From Chryseobacterium gotjawalense (GTDB taxonomy: Bacteria > Bacteroidota > Bacteroidia > Flavobacteriales > Weeksellaceae): a stretch of 64,000 bases of DNA. The DNA lies in assembly GCF_030012525.1 (NCBI RefSeq), contig NZ_CP124855.1, positions 1,364,001 through 1,428,000 on the forward strand. Reading direction: 5' to 3'. Position numbers and translations under genes: made by a program. The notes beneath the pieces were generated by a model. The model saw nothing but the letters and a program-made list of their open reading frames with translations, was not told the DNA's origin and ran no database searches. Positions within the stretch are counted from its first letter, which is position 1. The number at the start of each line of letters is the position of its first letter. Of this stretch, positions 1 to 9,500 are shown piece after piece.

Positions 1-2
1 CG

Positions 3-101
3 CTGATTTATTACATGTCTGAAAAGGACAAATGGCTTTAGAATGAGCCTGTAGTTATAAAAGCAGAACCCGATTCCATTGAAGAAAATCTTAAGGATTA
101 A
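3..101 (+). pseudogene. 3' tail of an upstream gene with an in-frame TAG
   Basis: Frame 3 is open from the left edge, reads LIYYMSEKDKWL, meets TAG at 39-41, and then stays open for 19 more codons (NEPVVIKAEPDSIEENLKD) to TAA at 99-101. The stretch after the TAG has normal coding composition, so the stop may be a recent nonsense change such as AAG to TAG. It may equally be the natural end of the upstream gene followed by chance. The family cannot be named from 32 residues. The next two genes usually sit beside metal-efflux genes, so a metal-efflux component is a guess. Confidence 0.3.
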
Positions 102-157
102 TTAACTCATTTCTCTGCTGGAAACTATTTCAGCAGAGAAATTTAAAACATCAAACT

Positions 158-463
158 ATGAAATTATTACTCATCACGGCCATCACGGAATTTGAAAATG
201 AAGTGAAAAATATATTGGTGAAATCCGGGGCAAAATCTTTCACTTATCACACTGTTCAAGGTTTTAAGAATGAAAAAACCAGCAATGTATTAGAAAATTG
301 GTTCGCCTCTTCCTATTCAGAAACAGAATCTTTGTTGTTCACAGTTTTTGCATCGGCGGAAAATTCCGTTCAAATTCTCGAAAAAATCAAAGAATTCAAT
401 GGAAAACAAGAAACACTTTCGAAGATCCACATTGCGCTTGTCGCTTTAGAACAACAATTTTAA
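158..463 (+). CDS. PII-like signalling protein, 101 aa
   Basis: This is a small soluble protein with the alternating beta-alpha-beta pattern of the PII/GlnB ferredoxin-like fold. It has an N-terminal strand (MKLLLITAI), a helix with EFENEVKNIL, a variable middle loop where PII proteins carry the T-loop, and a C-terminal strand (KIHIALVALE). The PII nucleotide-binding signatures and the T-loop tyrosine are not recognisable, so it belongs with the divergent PII-like group. In Flavobacteria such proteins sit beside heavy-metal RND genes. It lies 17 bases before the DUF2892 gene and is probably co-transcribed with it. A role in sensing metal or nucleotide for the efflux system is inference. Confidence 0.6.
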   Translation: MKLLLITAITEFENEVKNILVKSGAKSFTYHTVQGFKNEKTSNVLENWFASSYSETESLLFTVFASAENSVQILEKIKEFNGKQETLSKIHIALVALEQQF

Positions 464-480
464 AATAAAAAAAAACAATT

Positions 481-684
481 ATGAGAAATAGAATAATCCA
501 TGCTTTCGCAGGAACCATGATTTTGGCAAGTATACTTTTAACCCTTTATATGAGCCAAAACTGGTTGTGGTTAACAGGATTCGTAGGTGTTAATTTACTG
601 CAGTCCTCAGTGACGAACTGGTGTCTGCTGGATAAGATATTAACAAAAATGGGATATACCAATGACGATACGGATGATTTGTGA
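481..684 (+). CDS. DUF2892 (YgaP-like) inner-membrane protein, 67 aa
   Basis: This 67-residue protein has two hydrophobic stretches, about residues 8-25 and 27-44, joined by a short turn and followed by an acidic tail (NDDTDDL). That is the layout and length of DUF2892 membrane domains, also found at the end of YgaP-type rhodanese proteins. The family has no settled biochemical role and is often found near thiol, sulfur or metal-resistance genes. It follows the PII-like gene after 17 bases and is followed by a hairpin terminator at about 761, so the two genes probably end one operon. Confidence 0.65.
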   Translation: MRNRIIHAFAGTMILASILLTLYMSQNWLWLTGFVGVNLLQSSVTNWCLLDKILTKMGYTNDDTDDL

Positions 685-760
685 TATTCAACTTCACCGG
701 AAAAATTTCATCTGTAATTCAACCTTCTCTAAGTAACGTTCCATAATTGAAACAAAAAAA

Positions 761-783
761 GGCAGCAATAAATTATCGCTGCC
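761..783. terminator. Bidirectional hairpin terminator
   Basis: A 10-base stem (GGCAGCAATA with TATCGCTGCC, one mismatch) closes a 3-base loop. A run of A lies on its left and TTTCT on its right, so it can end the plus-strand DUF2892 transcript and also transcripts coming from the right. Confidence 0.7.
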
Positions 784-821
784 TTTCTAAATATAATTTG
801 AAAAATAAAATTTCAATAAAT

Positions 822-1079
822 CTATTTGACTAAAACTTTTTGGGATTTTACTCCTTTATCAGTCTGCGGCATCAGCATAGATGTGTTATATTCCTGTCCC
901 CATCAAACAATTAAATACTGTTATTGTTCCACTATTTTGAATCTTGTTCAGATTTCTTTTTTTTAAAGTTTAAATTCTCTGGAAGAAATGACGCTAATCA
1001 TCTTATATTCTTGCTTTTCCGCATTTTAAAAAATCATTGCCGTCAGCCCAATGAAAATAAAAAAAACGAATTTAGTCAT
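822..1079 (-). pseudogene. Decayed small secreted-protein gene
   Basis: On the minus strand an ATG at 1079 opens a typical signal-peptide start (MTKFVFFIFIGLTAMIF). The same frame then runs for about 85 codons to TAG at 822-824 but is interrupted by TAA, TAA, TGA, TAA and TGA. Sensible peptide stretches lie between the stops (NAEKQEYKMISVISS and, at the end, LMPQTDKGVKSQKVLVK). The first two interruptions lie at T or A runs. It looks like a once functional exported protein of about 85 residues that has decayed. No family is recognised. Confidence 0.4.
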
Positions 1080-1177
1080 AATTAATTTCATCCCTCATTC
1101 TACTTCAATAAAATCTGTCACATATGTAATTCTTACAGCAAATATGTAACACTTTTCAGGTAATTATATCTCATATT

Positions 1178-1185
1178 TACGTTTG
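1178..1185 (+). promoter_or_regulatory. Candidate Bacteroidota -7 box for the manA operon
   Basis: TACGTTTG matches the TAnnTTTG -7 consensus. A T-rich TTTTC lies 21 bases upstream in place of the -33 TTTG. Transcription would start near 1192, giving a leader of about 110 bases before manA. Confidence 0.4.
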
Positions 1186-1302
1186 TTCTACATTCAAAAA
1201 CTGGCTAAATCTTTCAATTTTAAGTAATATGAAACCGTAAGTTTTTCCGCGGGATTGTAAAAATTGAAAAAAACAGTTGTTCATTATTCTAAACTTATCA
1301 AG

Positions 1303-2298
1303 ATGAGCAATCAAATGTATCCTTTAAAATTCGATCCTATTTATCAATATCGGTTATGGGGCGGTAGGAGATTAGAAAATTTACTTTCAAAACCACTTCC
1401 TGAAGACGAACCTGTGGGAGAAGCATGGCTGTTAAGCGACCGGAAAGATTATGCAAACGAGGTTTCCGAAGGAGCATTGAAAGGAACAACTTTGACAAAG
1501 TTAATGCATGATTTCCGGTACGAAATTATGGGTAAATTGGGTGGCCATTTCGATCACTTTCCACTTTTGTTAAAATTTCTGGATTGCAAAGAAGTACTGT
1601 CTGTTCAGGTTCATCCGTCGGATCATCAAAAAGAATATATCCCGGAAGGCGATTCCGGAAAAACGGAAGCCTGGGTCGTTTTGGAAACCAGTGAAACCAG
1701 CCGCATCTACGCAGGCTTAAAAAAAGGAACGACCAAAGAGAAATTGCTGGAATCTATTCAGAACAATACCGTATCCGATTGTTTGCACAGTTTCGTGCCC
1801 AAAGAAGATGACGCCATATTTATTCATTCAGGAGCGGTTCACACCCTTGGCGGGACGGTCGTTTTTGAAGTTCAGGAAAACAGTGATGTCACTTTCCGCC
1901 TCTATGATTGGGATCGAACTGATCAGAAAACGGGAAAACCACGCGAACTTCAGGTCGAAGAAGCTGTTGCCTGTATTGATTTTAATCAAGTGGATATTGG
2001 ACCGGTGAATCCTTTAATAACTCCAGATCTTAAAGATACCGAAAAACTTTTCGACAATGAACACTTTAAAGCCTGGCGAATCAAAACCCGATCAGATTAT
2101 ATGGTAGGCTTTAAAGATGAACCGGCAATTTTAGTTTGCATCGATGGCAAGGGCTCGATGAATTACAATGGTAAAGATTACCACATCGATAAAGGTGAAG
2201 TGATACTCTTGCCGGCAATTATAGGTCTGCTCAATCTTCAACCGACGCAAGAAATCACGCTTCTGCAAATCGCTATTTCCGATAAAAAACTTCATTAA
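1303..2298 (+). CDS. manA: Mannose-6-phosphate isomerase, class I
   Basis: This cytoplasmic zinc enzyme interconverts mannose 6-phosphate and fructose 6-phosphate. The compact 331-residue form has the expected zinc ligands: Gln102 and His104 in VQVHPSD, Glu122 in GKTEAW and His180 in GAVHTLGG. The N-terminal LWGG motif is also present, and a second cupin half ends the protein. The start chosen is ATG at 1303; ATG at 1315 is equally possible, and an in-frame TTG at 1264 is less likely because the family begins just before YPLKFDPI. It leads a four-gene operon with a phosphomannomutase-like HAD, a GH130 phosphorylase and glucokinase, which fits recovery of mannose 1-phosphate into glycolysis. 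Confidence 0.9.
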   Translation: MSNQMYPLKFDPIYQYRLWGGRRLENLLSKPLPEDEPVGEAWLLSDRKDYANEVSEGALKGTTLTKLMHDFRYEIMGKLGGHFDHFPLLLKFLDCKEVLSVQVHPSDHQKEYIPEGDSGKTEAWVVLETSETSRIYAGLKKGTTKEKLLESIQNNTVSDCLHSFVPKEDDAIFIHSGAVHTLGGTVVFEVQENSDVTFRLYDWDRTDQKTGKPRELQVEEAVACIDFNQVDIGPVNPLITPDLKDTEKLFDNEHFKAWRIKTRSDYMVGFKDEPAILVCIDGKGSMNYNGKDYHIDKGEVILLPAIIGLLNLQPTQEITLLQIAISDKKLH

Positions 2299-2303
2299 AA
2301 AAG

Positions 2304-3065
2304 ATGAAAAGGCTCATTATTTTTGATTTAGACGGTACTTTGGCCAAGAGCAAATCAGCAATTGACAGGGAAATGGCTGAACTCTTAAATAATTTACTCG
2401 AAGTCGCCCAGGTCGCTATTATATCCGGTGGCGACTGGCCTCAGTTCGAAACACAGGTGTTGCAGTATTTACCAAAAAAAGCAATGCTTAAAAAATTAAT
2501 GATTCTTCCGACTTGTGGAACAAAGTTTTATCAGTACAGAAAAGATTGGGAAGAATTGTATGAAGAAAATTTCACTGCAGAAGAAAGAGAAAAAATTCTG
2601 AACAATCTGCATACTGCAATAGAAGCAGCCCGTCTGGACATCAAGAAAACCTGGGGTGAGCAAATTGAAGACCGGGGAAGTCAGATTACCTTTTCAGGGT
2701 TAGGACAACAGGCACCTCTGGACCAGAAAAAAGTCTGGGATCCTGATTTTGAAAAACGTAAAAAAATTGTCGAACCACTGAAAGAAACGTTAAGTGAATT
2801 TTCGATCGGTATGGGCGGAACAACATCCATCGATATTGTAAAACCGGGTATAGATAAGGCGTATGGAATAAGAAAACTTAATGAAATTTTAGAAATAAAA
2901 ATTCCTGAAATGCTCTTTATCGGCGATGCATTATTTGAAGGCGGCAACGATTACCCTGCCAGAAATACCGGTGCAGATTGTATTCAGGTAAGAGATCCTG
3001 AAGAAACCAAAAGAATTATTGAAACAATCATTGCCTGCTTAACCTCTAAAAATAAAAAACAATGA
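2304..3065 (+). CDS. HAD-IIB protein, probable phosphomannomutase
   Basis: The HAD nucleophile motif DLDGT (Asp8, Asp10) opens the protein and the acidic metal motif GDALFEGGNDY closes it. Between them, RGSQITFSGLGQQAP and the following WDPDFEKR closely resemble the cap region of eukaryotic-type phosphomannomutase (PMM), where the arginines hold the sugar phosphate. At 253 residues it has the usual PMM length. It would interconvert mannose 1-phosphate and mannose 6-phosphate in the cytoplasm. It begins 5 bases after manA and its stop overlaps the start of the GH130 gene (ATGA), so the three products are likely coupled: phosphorylase, mutase, isomerase. A plain sugar phosphatase is the main alternative. 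Confidence 0.8.
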   Translation: MKRLIIFDLDGTLAKSKSAIDREMAELLNNLLEVAQVAIISGGDWPQFETQVLQYLPKKAMLKKLMILPTCGTKFYQYRKDWEELYEENFTAEEREKILNNLHTAIEAARLDIKKTWGEQIEDRGSQITFSGLGQQAPLDQKKVWDPDFEKRKKIVEPLKETLSEFSIGMGGTTSIDIVKPGIDKAYGIRKLNEILEIKIPEMLFIGDALFEGGNDYPARNTGADCIQVRDPEETKRIIETIIACLTSKNKKQ

Positions 3066-4141
3066 TACCCTTCAAATTACATCGACTTTGTACCATCATG
3101 AAACCAGAGGAAGGAAACGAATTTGAAGTTGAAGGAGTACTGAACCCTGCGGTAACCCGCGGTCCAGATGGAAAACTTTATCTTTTTCCACGTTTGGTGG
3201 CCAAGAATAATTACTCTCGGATCGGTATTGCAAAAGTACTGTTTAATGATGCTGGTGATCCTGTCGGCGTAGAACGTTTGGGTGTTGTGCTGGAACCTGA
3301 AGCAGACTATGAGAAACGTCCGAATGGCGGTGGCGGTTGCGAGGATCCGCGCATAACCTACGTAGAACCTGTGGAACATTATATTATGACTTATACCGCT
3401 TATGGCCCACACGGACCGCGCATCGCCATGGCAAGATCGAAAGATCTTTTCACCTGGGAAAGAATGGGTTTGATTGGTTATACCCTTTATAAACCACTTG
3501 ATTTTAATAATGTGGATGATAAAGATGCCAGTTTTTTCCCCATTGCTCTGCCCAGTCCGCACCACCACACTTCTATTGCCATGTTGCACCGTCCACTTTT
3601 TCCCGACAGTATTCCGGAAGAAACAGTTAAGAGAGGCGAATACCGAAATATCGATAAAAATAAGGAAAGCATATGGATTTCTTATTTCAACCTGAAAGAA
3701 GGGAAAGATACTTCTTTGCAAAATGCAAAATTCACGTCCCATCATTGCTTAGCGAATCCTGTTTACTCCTGGGAAAATTTAAAAATTGGCGGCGGCGCCC
3801 CTCCGATCCTGACAAAACACGGCTGGTTAATCATTTATCACGGCGTACAAAAACATGAAAACTGCACTAAAGATGATCCTAAATATTCTTATTCTGCAGG
3901 CGTGATGATTTTATCTGAAAAAGAGCCTCAAAAAATCTTGTACCGTTCGACGAAGCCTGTTTTATTTCCAGATTTACCGGAGGAAAAAATCGGAACAGTT
4001 GGTAATGTGGTTTTTCCCACCGGTACAGACCGCCGTGACGACATCGGCCAACCCAATAGAATTGATGTGTATTACGGAATGGCCGATGACAGAATAGGTG
4101 TCGCAAAAATGACAGTCCCCGAAAGCTTGCCCGAAAATTAA
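3062..4141 (+). CDS. GH130 beta-mannoside phosphorylase
   Basis: This is a five-bladed beta-propeller enzyme of glycoside hydrolase family 130. The catalytic acid lies in GGCEDPR (Asp95), and the later GGAPPI and IIYHGV (His260) blocks match the phosphate-binding side of the site. Family members phosphorolyse beta-mannosides to mannose 1-phosphate. The exact substrate (mannosyl-glucose, beta-1,2- or beta-1,4-mannobiose) cannot be fixed by eye. There is no signal peptide, so it acts in the cytoplasm. The neighbouring phosphomannomutase, ManA and glucokinase would use mannose 1-phosphate and a released glucose, which favours a mannosyl-glucose type substrate. ATG at 3098 is a possible shorter start. 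Confidence 0.88.
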   Translation: MIPFKLHRLCTIMKPEEGNEFEVEGVLNPAVTRGPDGKLYLFPRLVAKNNYSRIGIAKVLFNDAGDPVGVERLGVVLEPEADYEKRPNGGGGCEDPRITYVEPVEHYIMTYTAYGPHGPRIAMARSKDLFTWERMGLIGYTLYKPLDFNNVDDKDASFFPIALPSPHHHTSIAMLHRPLFPDSIPEETVKRGEYRNIDKNKESIWISYFNLKEGKDTSLQNAKFTSHHCLANPVYSWENLKIGGGAPPILTKHGWLIIYHGVQKHENCTKDDPKYSYSAGVMILSEKEPQKILYRSTKPVLFPDLPEEKIGTVGNVVFPTGTDRRDDIGQPNRIDVYYGMADDRIGVAKMTVPESLPEN

Positions 4142-4196
4142 AAATCATATAAAACGCTATTCCGGGACAATCCCTTAACGATAAAAGCAATCAAAA

Positions 4197-5279
4197 ATGG
4201 AGAATTTTAAATCAATATCATTACCCGATATTTCAGATGCCACTCTACCCATGGCCTATCCTTCCCGCGAAAAGAAATTACCCAGCTCTGGATTGGTTTT
4301 GGCGGCTGATGTGGGTGGAACTAAAACAAATCTGGCACTTTTTGAAATTCAAAAAGGAAAATTAATTTCGATTAAAAATCAACGTTATCCTACCACAGAT
4401 CACGGTTCTTTTGTAAAGGCAATTCTTCATTTTCACGAAGATAATTCCTCTACTATTGATTGTGCCTGTTTGGGTGTCGCAGGTACCGTGGATGGTGACA
4501 AAGTTCGGGGTGTAAATTTCGCCTGGGAAATCGATGCTAAAAAATTAGAATCTGATCTAAACATTAAACGCGTACTTCTGATTAATGATCTGGAAGCCAA
4601 CGCTTACGGCCTATCTGCACTTGAAGAAAATGACTTTGAAGTTTTGACAGTGGGTAAAAAATCCGAAGGCAATGCAGCGGTAATTTCACCGGGCACAGGT
4701 CTTGGCGAGGCGGGAATGTATTGGGACGGTTCACATTATCATCCGTATGCGACAGAAGGTGGACATTGCAATTTTGCGCCCAGCAGTCCGCTTGATATAG
4801 AATTATGGAAATTTCTAAAAACTAAATTTGATCATATTAGCTGTGAAAGGCTTATTTCAGGCCAGGGGATTCATAATATCTATCAATTTTTACGAAACTT
4901 CAGAAACGAAAAAGAACCCAAATGGCTCACTAAACAATTTCAAAATGAAGATCCACCTATCGCAATATCTACCGCAGCTCTGGAAAAGAAAGATCCGATA
5001 TGTGCCGAAACTTTGCAACACTTTGTAAGATACCTTAGTGTGGAGTCGGCACAGCTTGCCTTGAAAACCAAAGCAACCGGTGGCATATATATCGGTGGCG
5101 GGATTGCTCCAAAAATTCTAGGTCTCATTAATAAAGAAGAATTTTATAAGAACTTTATCAACTTCGGGCGTATGGAACATTTGCTGAAAACAGTTCCTGT
5201 GAAAATAGTACTGAACGATCAGACAGCTTTGATCGGGGCCGCGTATTATGCAGCAATGGGAATTATTGAAACCGTTTAG
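4197..5279 (+). CDS. glk: Glucokinase (Glk family)
   Basis: This ATP-dependent glucokinase belongs to the bacterial Glk family (PF02685), not the ROK family. The phosphate-1 loop is DVGGTKTNLALF (Asp38-Gly41), the catalytic base is Asp131 in LLINDLEANAYG, and the PGTGLGEAGM, TEGGHCNFAP and YIGGGIAPKI blocks follow. At 360 residues it is longer than E. coli Glk (about 320) mainly through an N-terminal extension of about 30 residues. It lies 55 bases after the GH130 gene. It would trap glucose released by mannosyl-glucose phosphorolysis as glucose 6-phosphate, which the zwf/pgl/gnd genes of this window could use. Confidence 0.88.
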   Translation: MENFKSISLPDISDATLPMAYPSREKKLPSSGLVLAADVGGTKTNLALFEIQKGKLISIKNQRYPTTDHGSFVKAILHFHEDNSSTIDCACLGVAGTVDGDKVRGVNFAWEIDAKKLESDLNIKRVLLINDLEANAYGLSALEENDFEVLTVGKKSEGNAAVISPGTGLGEAGMYWDGSHYHPYATEGGHCNFAPSSPLDIELWKFLKTKFDHISCERLISGQGIHNIYQFLRNFRNEKEPKWLTKQFQNEDPPIAISTAALEKKDPICAETLQHFVRYLSVESAQLALKTKATGGIYIGGGIAPKILGLINKEEFYKNFINFGRMEHLLKTVPVKIVLNDQTALIGAAYYAAMGIIETV

Positions 5280-5378
5280 AAACGGCAGCGTATTGCAATT
5301 TAGATCAATACCATAGTTATGTATAATTAATATCATTAACTAATGGGGTCATTAACTATTCTTCAATTAAAGCATCTG

Positions 5379-6539
5379 ATGAAAAAACTAACCTTCTTAC
5401 TATTACTCTCGGTCTTATTAAGCTGTAATAAAAACAAGCAAAACCCTGGAAAATCTGGGACGGCCCCCATAGCTGCTTATAAAGTAGCACCGGTATATTA
5501 TGGAGATGCCGTTATTACCTATTCTTTTCCTGCAACCATAAAGGGAGAGCAGGACGTGGTTATTATTCCAAAAGTAGATGGGTTTATCGAAAAGATGTAT
5601 GTGGACGAAGGTGCTGATGTTAAAAAAGGACAGCTTCTTTTTCAGTTAAGAAATCCACAGTACGAGGAAGCGGTTCGGAGCGCCAATGCTGCAGTAAAAA
5701 TAGCAGTTGCCAATGTGAAATCTGCGCAGATGCAGGTGAATCAGGTAAAACCTTTGGTGGATCGCAATATTGTGAGCAAATATGCTCTTGAGGCCAATCA
5801 ATATGCGTTGGAATCCAGCCAGGCATCACTTGCTTCAGCAAAAGCAAACCTTACCAACGCCCAGGTAAATCTCGGTTATCTTACCATTCGAAGTCCTGCT
5901 GACGGAACGGTGGGAGTCATACCTTACAAAACGGGAAGTTTGGTAAGCAGCAGTGCCGGAAATAGCTTGACGACCGTTTACAATACCTCAAATGTGTATG
6001 TTTATTTTTCAGTTAATGAAAAACTGCTGCTTGGTTTCACCCATCATTTTAAGGGAAATACGCAACAAAATAAATTTAGTAATTTAGAAGAAGTCTCCCT
6101 ACAACTGGCAGACGGAACCGTATATCCTGTAAAGGGAAAAGTAACTGCCTCTTCCGGGGCCGTAAGTACCGAAACGGGATCTGCAAATTTCAGAGCCACC
6201 TTTCCCAACCCAAACAGGCTGATACAGAGCGGAAGCAGTGCCAACATTTTAATCCCAATCCCCGTGGAGTCGACAATCTTAGTTCCTCAGGAAGCCTCTT
6301 TTGATCTTCAGGGCAAGAAATTCGTGTACCAGGTGATCAACAAAGACAGCTTAATAAGCACCAGCATAGAAGTTAGTGAAAACACCATTGGAAATCTATT
6401 TATAGTAAACAAAGGATTAAATAAAAACGCCATCATCGTTCTGGAAGGTATAGGTGGTTTAAAACCGGGAATGCGCATAAAACCAGTTCCTGTAAAAAAA
6501 GACAGTGTTTACCAAGCTGTCTTAAAAGAAGTAAAATAA
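5379..6539 (+). CDS. RND efflux periplasmic adaptor, lipoprotein (HlyD/AcrA family)
   Basis: This is the membrane-fusion subunit of an RND multidrug pump. A lipoprotein signal peptide ends at Cys16 (LLLLSVLLSC), so the protein is lipid-anchored and periplasmic. After it come the barrel-sandwich half (KVDGFIEKMYVDEGADVKKG), an alanine-rich helical hairpin of about residues 95-165, the second lipoyl half (LGYLTIRSPADGTVG) and beta-barrel domains. ATG at 5379 is chosen because it starts the signal peptide directly; an upstream ATG at 5343 would add 12 residues before it. The permease gene follows after 22 bases. No TolC-like gene follows, so the outer-membrane channel must be encoded elsewhere. 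Confidence 0.9.
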   Translation: MKKLTFLLLLSVLLSCNKNKQNPGKSGTAPIAAYKVAPVYYGDAVITYSFPATIKGEQDVVIIPKVDGFIEKMYVDEGADVKKGQLLFQLRNPQYEEAVRSANAAVKIAVANVKSAQMQVNQVKPLVDRNIVSKYALEANQYALESSQASLASAKANLTNAQVNLGYLTIRSPADGTVGVIPYKTGSLVSSSAGNSLTTVYNTSNVYVYFSVNEKLLLGFTHHFKGNTQQNKFSNLEEVSLQLADGTVYPVKGKVTASSGAVSTETGSANFRATFPNPNRLIQSGSSANILIPIPVESTILVPQEASFDLQGKKFVYQVINKDSLISTSIEVSENTIGNLFIVNKGLNKNAIIVLEGIGGLKPGMRIKPVPVKKDSVYQAVLKEVK

Positions 6540-6561
6540 TAACTCTTATAAATAAAATCAA

Positions 6562-9500
6562 ATGTTCAAGATATTTATTGAAAGACCATTATTATCTGTC
6601 GTCATTTCGGTAATGATAGTGATTTTGGGAGTATTAGCCTACCTCTCATTACCTGTTACCCAATATCCACAAATTGCACCTCCCACCGTGAATGTTACTG
6701 CGACCTATCCTGGTGCCAATGCAGAAGTAGTTCTCAACAATGTCGTTATTCCACTGGAAGAGGCAATCAATGGTGTTGAAGGAATGTCTTATATGACCTC
6801 AACTGCTACCAACGACGGTACCGCGGCCATTACTATTTATTTTAATTTGGGGAGCGATCCCGATATTAATGCAGTAAATGTTCAGAACAGTGTTCAAAGC
6901 GCCACAAAACTTTTACCCGCTCAAGTCATTCAAACTGGAGTTACGGTAAGCAAAAAACAAAGCAGTAACCTCTTATTTTTTGCCCTGAAAAGCGACAATC
7001 CAGATTATGACCTAAAGTTTTTGAGTAATTATGCCACCATCAATATTGTCCCAACTATTCAGCGGATCAATGGTGTAGGTGGTGTAAATGTTTTTGGATC
7101 GCAGGATTATGCCATGCGTATCTGGTTAAAGCCCGATGTTATGGCTGTGTATGGACTGTCTCCTGATGATGTGGTGAATGCTCTCGCAGAACAGAATATC
7201 GATGCTGCTCCAGGAAAATTTGGCGAAAACAGCAATCAGGTATTTCAATACAATATTCAGTTTACAGGACGCCTTCAATCGGTTGCAGAATTTGAAAATA
7301 TCATCCTGCATGCTTCTAAAGACGGATCACTGTTACGGTTAAAAGACATCGCACGGATAGAGCTGGGTACTTTAACTTACGCATCTACCCAAAGTACAGA
7401 CGGAAAACCGGCGACCGTAATTTCCGTAAGCCAAACGGCAGGTTCAAATGCACAAAATATTGTAACGCAGACCATTGCTACACTCGACGCCGCTTCAGCG
7501 TCTTTCCCTACAGGAATTCATTATATTTCTTTATTTAATGTTAATGATTTTTTAAGCGCTTCTATTAGTAAAGTGGTCGAAACACTGCTTATCGCCTACT
7601 TCCTTGTTTTTTTGGTTGTGCTGTTATTTCTGCAGGATTTTAGGTCGACCCTTATTCCGGCGGTTTCCATTATCGTTTCCATTGTCGGCACCTTTGCCTG
7701 CCTCACGCTTTTTGGTTTTACCATTAACCTGCTTACGCTTTTTGCCTTGGTTTTGGCCATCGGTATTGTGGTGGATGATCCAATTGTGGTGGTTGAAGCG
7801 ATACACGCCAAACTCGACGAAGGCTATACTTCATCAAAACAGGCAGCGATTGATACCATGTCCAATCTTAGCAGCGTTATTATCGCAATCACATTGGTAA
7901 TGGCTTCTGTATTTATACCGGTTTCATTTATAAGTGGATCTTCGGGAGTGTTTTTTAATCAGTTTGGTTTGACGCTGGCATCAGCTATTGTTATTTCTGC
8001 AATCAGTTCTTTAACTCTAAGTCCAGCTTTATGCGCCTTATTTCTTAAACCACATCACGAAGATCCAAATCAGAAAAAGACTTTCCTTCAAAAATTTAAA
8101 ACTGGTTTCAACACAGGTTTTGATTCTATAAAAGGAAAATATCAAAAATCCATTTTATTTTTATCCCGCAAAAAATGGATGGTTCCGGTCGCGATATTGG
8201 TCGCTATTTCGCTATTGATTTATTTTATGAAAATTACCCCATCCGGCTTTGTGCCTGATGAAGATCAAGGAGTACTCTTTGCGGACATTGCCCTAGCACC
8301 AGGGAGTTCTTTGGACAGAACCACCGTAATTGCCAATCGGGTTAATGACATAACATCAGGGATACCGGACATACAGAACAATGCTGTAGTAACAGGCAAC
8401 AGCATCATCAATGGAAGCGGAAGCAATTATGCTTTACTGATCATGCGTCTGAAACCTTGGGGCGAAAGAAAAGGAGTAGGCATCAATGATATTATAGGTC
8501 TACTGTTTCAGAAAACATCACAATTCAAGGATGCTAAAATTCTATTTTTTGCGCCACCGACGGTTACCGGCTTTAGCGTTTCCGGAGGTTTTTCATTACA
8601 ACTGCAGGATAAAACCGGAGGCAGTCTTGAAAAATTCAACAGCGTTTCAGAAAAATTTCTGGACGCATTAAATAAACGGCCGGAAATTCAGTATGCTGCG
8701 ACAGGTTTTGCGCTAAACTACCCCAAATATTTAATGGAGATCAATGTTGCAAAGGCAAAAGAAGCTGGCTTTACTATGAATTCTATTATTTCGACAATGC
8801 AGGGATATTATGGAGGGGACTACGCTTCCAATTTCTATGAATTCGGGAAACAATACCGGGTCATTGTTCAGGCAGATGCACCTTACAGAAGCGTGCTTCA
8901 GGGATTAAACAATATATATATTAAGAATTCCGCCGGCACGATGGCACCCATTAACGAATTTATAACGATGACCAAAACGTTTGGACCGCAAAGTATTTCC
9001 CGTTTTAATTTGTATACCAGTATGGCTGTTACCGGGCAGCCCAATACAGGATATACCAGTGGCAACGCACTGAATGCCATACAGGAAGTCGCCGCGAAAA
9101 CCCTTCCTCAAGGCTATGGATTTGAATATTCGGGAATTTCACGGGAAGAAAGTAAAAGTGGTGGTCAAACGTTGTACATCTATATCCTGTGTCTTGTTTT
9201 CGTGTATTTTCTTTTGGTAGCGTTATATGAAAGTCTTCTTATACCATTTTCCATATTATTCACCTTACCGGTTGGTTTGATGGGGACCTATTTTTTTGCC
9301 CATTTGTTTAAAATTGATAATAATATTTATATGCAGTTAGCGGTCATTATGCTCATAGGACTGCTTTCCAAAAACGCTATTCTGGTCGTGGAATACGCCT
9401 TGGAAAGACGACATTCGGGAATGACGATTATTGATGCTGCTGTTGCAGGAGCCACTGCAAGATTACGCCCTATTCTCATGACCTCTCTTGCTTTTATTGT

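Noticed and set aside
3077-3745. Long minus-strand open frame (222 codons) opposite the GH130 gene
   Set aside because: It lies wholly antisense to a well-supported enzyme, has no recognisable domain, and its composition follows the antisense codons of GH130.
7596-7900. Overlapping antisense and shifted frames within the RND permease
   Set aside because: All are shadows of the hydrophobic TM4 region of the permease.
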